Shown: piece after piece, positions 62,934 to 64,000 of the stretch
Layout: each line of letters opens with the position of its first letter
How positions within the stretch are numbered: the stretch's first letter is position 1
DNA from: Cryptomeria japonica
Taxonomy: Eukaryota > Streptophyta > Pinopsida > Cupressales > Cupressaceae
Reading direction: 5' to 3'
Length of the DNA stretch: 64,000 bases
Assembly: GCF_030272615.1 (NCBI RefSeq)
Contig: NC_081410.1
Coordinates: 223,313,415 to 223,377,414 of the forward strand
Notes under the pieces: model-generated
Databases searched by the model: none
What the model saw: the letters and a program-made list of their open reading frames with translations, nothing else
What the model was told of the DNA's origin: nothing
Translations under genes and position numbers: made by a program

Positions 62934-63700
62934 TGTTGAGGTGGTTAGAGATCAATGGGTATTACAATGATCTGGTAATAGCACTCAATGCCAATGCAGA
63001 TCCGCTTAAGCTCCTCTTCACCTTCTGCACTTACACTCTGCAGGTATCACTTCTCTCCTTTTGGTCTGCCAACAAACTCAGAAAGAGACACAACATTGAC
63101 CTTATAGGAAAATAGATAGGTCGGTAGCATAAACCCTAAACCCTAAACCTATTAGGTTAAGGAATTCAAACGGTTCAATCCTGACCATTTAGCACACTGC
63201 ATTAAATGCAGCAGTTCTTGATCTAATCTCAAGACATTCTCCATCATCCATTTCAACCGATTTTATGGTGGCTGATAACCCATCACACGTTATCACCATT
63301 TTACAGACTTTGCACATTCCCGAGGTAGATAGTAACAATCTCCCTCATGCAAGATCCTTCACGCACATGGGATTATGTGGCAATATGATCTATTGTTCAT
63401 TACAATGCTAACTCATCACATAAAGTCACCGGTTGAGCCACACAGGCTTGAAGCACTTCAATCGAAAACCCTGAAGTTGAGACTACCAACCGGTAGTCAT
63501 ACAATGCTTCCATGTGCCGGTTCCCATAACCGTATGCCAGTTCACCTTGAGCAAACACACTGCTTCACTTTAGCACAAATGTCGGTTCATAGTGTTATAT
63601 CGGTTCTCACATATGCCGGTTCACACCTCTTCAGTATATTGACATCAATGACAACACACAATGTCATTATGTCCTCATACCAGTTCACATAATGCCAACA
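62934..63700 (-). repeat. LTR of element D (minus), right part
   Basis: It continues the D LTR after element B. It contains the 'ataggtcggtagcataaaccctaaaccc' block near 63115, an array of CCGGTT-type motifs (63420-63690) and ends 'cacataatgccaaca' at 63700. Total D LTR length is about 1.46 kb. Confidence 0.8.
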
Positions 63701-64000
63701 ATCTCCCCCTTTGGTATTGATGGCAATATACAAAGATATCTCTCCACTTCACATCTTCTCCCCCAATTTATGTAGATATCTTCTCCTCTTCACATCTTCT
63801 CTGCCTTTGACAACAATGCCAAAGTGGAGGTACAAGCTTCTCTATTCCATTATGCTGCTCCCCCTGAGGAGTAGCATCCTTCAACACATCAATCCAAAAT
63901 AAATTTGACTATGCAATACCTAACTGATGTGGAGCATATGCTTTTAGTTTACCTCCTGAAGGGGCAACACCCCTAATTCACCTCTTAAGTACATAAATAT
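63701..64000 (-). mobile_element. Element D internal region, 3' end (runs off the window)
   Basis: The border polypurine tract (ATCTCCCCCTTT, 63701-63712) is followed by 'ttctctgcctttgac' (about 63795-63808), a likely second tract, and by a near-perfect palindrome centred on CCCCCTGAGGAG (63852-63877), the counterpart of the F1 and F2 stem-loop. The pol region of D must lie to the right of the window. Confidence 0.7.

Noticed and set aside
1-64000. Host protein-coding gene or organelle DNA
   Set aside because: All recognisable domains are retroelement proteins; no exon-intron host gene structure or plastid/mitochondrial gene was seen.

Overview
The window is plant nuclear DNA made almost entirely of LTR retrotransposons inserted into one another. 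I see no host gene, no rRNA or tRNA gene and no bacterial-type signal. Ty1/copia elements with Sirevirus-like non-coding motifs, one very long Ty3/gypsy element, tRNA-iMet primer sites and repeated nesting point to a large-genome seed plant. A gymnosperm is possible, but this is a guess.

Layout, left to right. 1-2445: two decayed minus-oriented LTR pieces. 2446-5199: AT-rich sequence with nothing recognised. 5200-19250 (+): element A, a non-autonomous LTR element with a coiled-coil/zinc-knuckle ORF1 and a second long ORF2 but no protease, RT or integrase. It is split by copia element F1 (11519-18029, TSD CTCTA). 19251-30537 (-): copia element C, which cuts off the 3' LTR of A, has lost its own 5' half, and has copia element F2 (19659-26343) inside its LTR. 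30538-35121: remnant of an unclassified, probably gag-bearing element with several tandem repeats. 35122-63700 (-): LTR of element D, containing element B (35823-62928), a second copy of the A-type family. B is in turn split by Ty3/gypsy element H (37652-58191). 63701-64000: start of the internal region of D.

H is the most unusual object. Its two LTRs are about 6.7 kb each, equal in length and nearly identical. Each LTR carries a long ORF (1096 codons in the 3' copy) preceded by a TATA box and a GC-rich region with four copies of a conserved hairpin module. Between the LTRs lie an open gag-protease frame, one in-frame TAG and an open pol frame. In pol a complete RNase H (D-E-D-D) comes before the RT, and the RNase H next to the RT looks degenerate. 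H probably encodes everything needed to move and is the youngest insertion here.

The LTR ORF of H and ORF2 of A and B share a layout: an N-terminal globular region resembling plant 'putative transposon protein' domains, a basic nuclear-localisation-like stretch, a low-complexity region and a C-terminal coiled coil. A and B share primer site, polypurine tracts and LTR-end motif with the copia elements F1, F2, C and D, so copia proteins may mobilise them. Element boundaries, frames and motifs were read directly from the sequence; family assignments come from memory and no database was searched.
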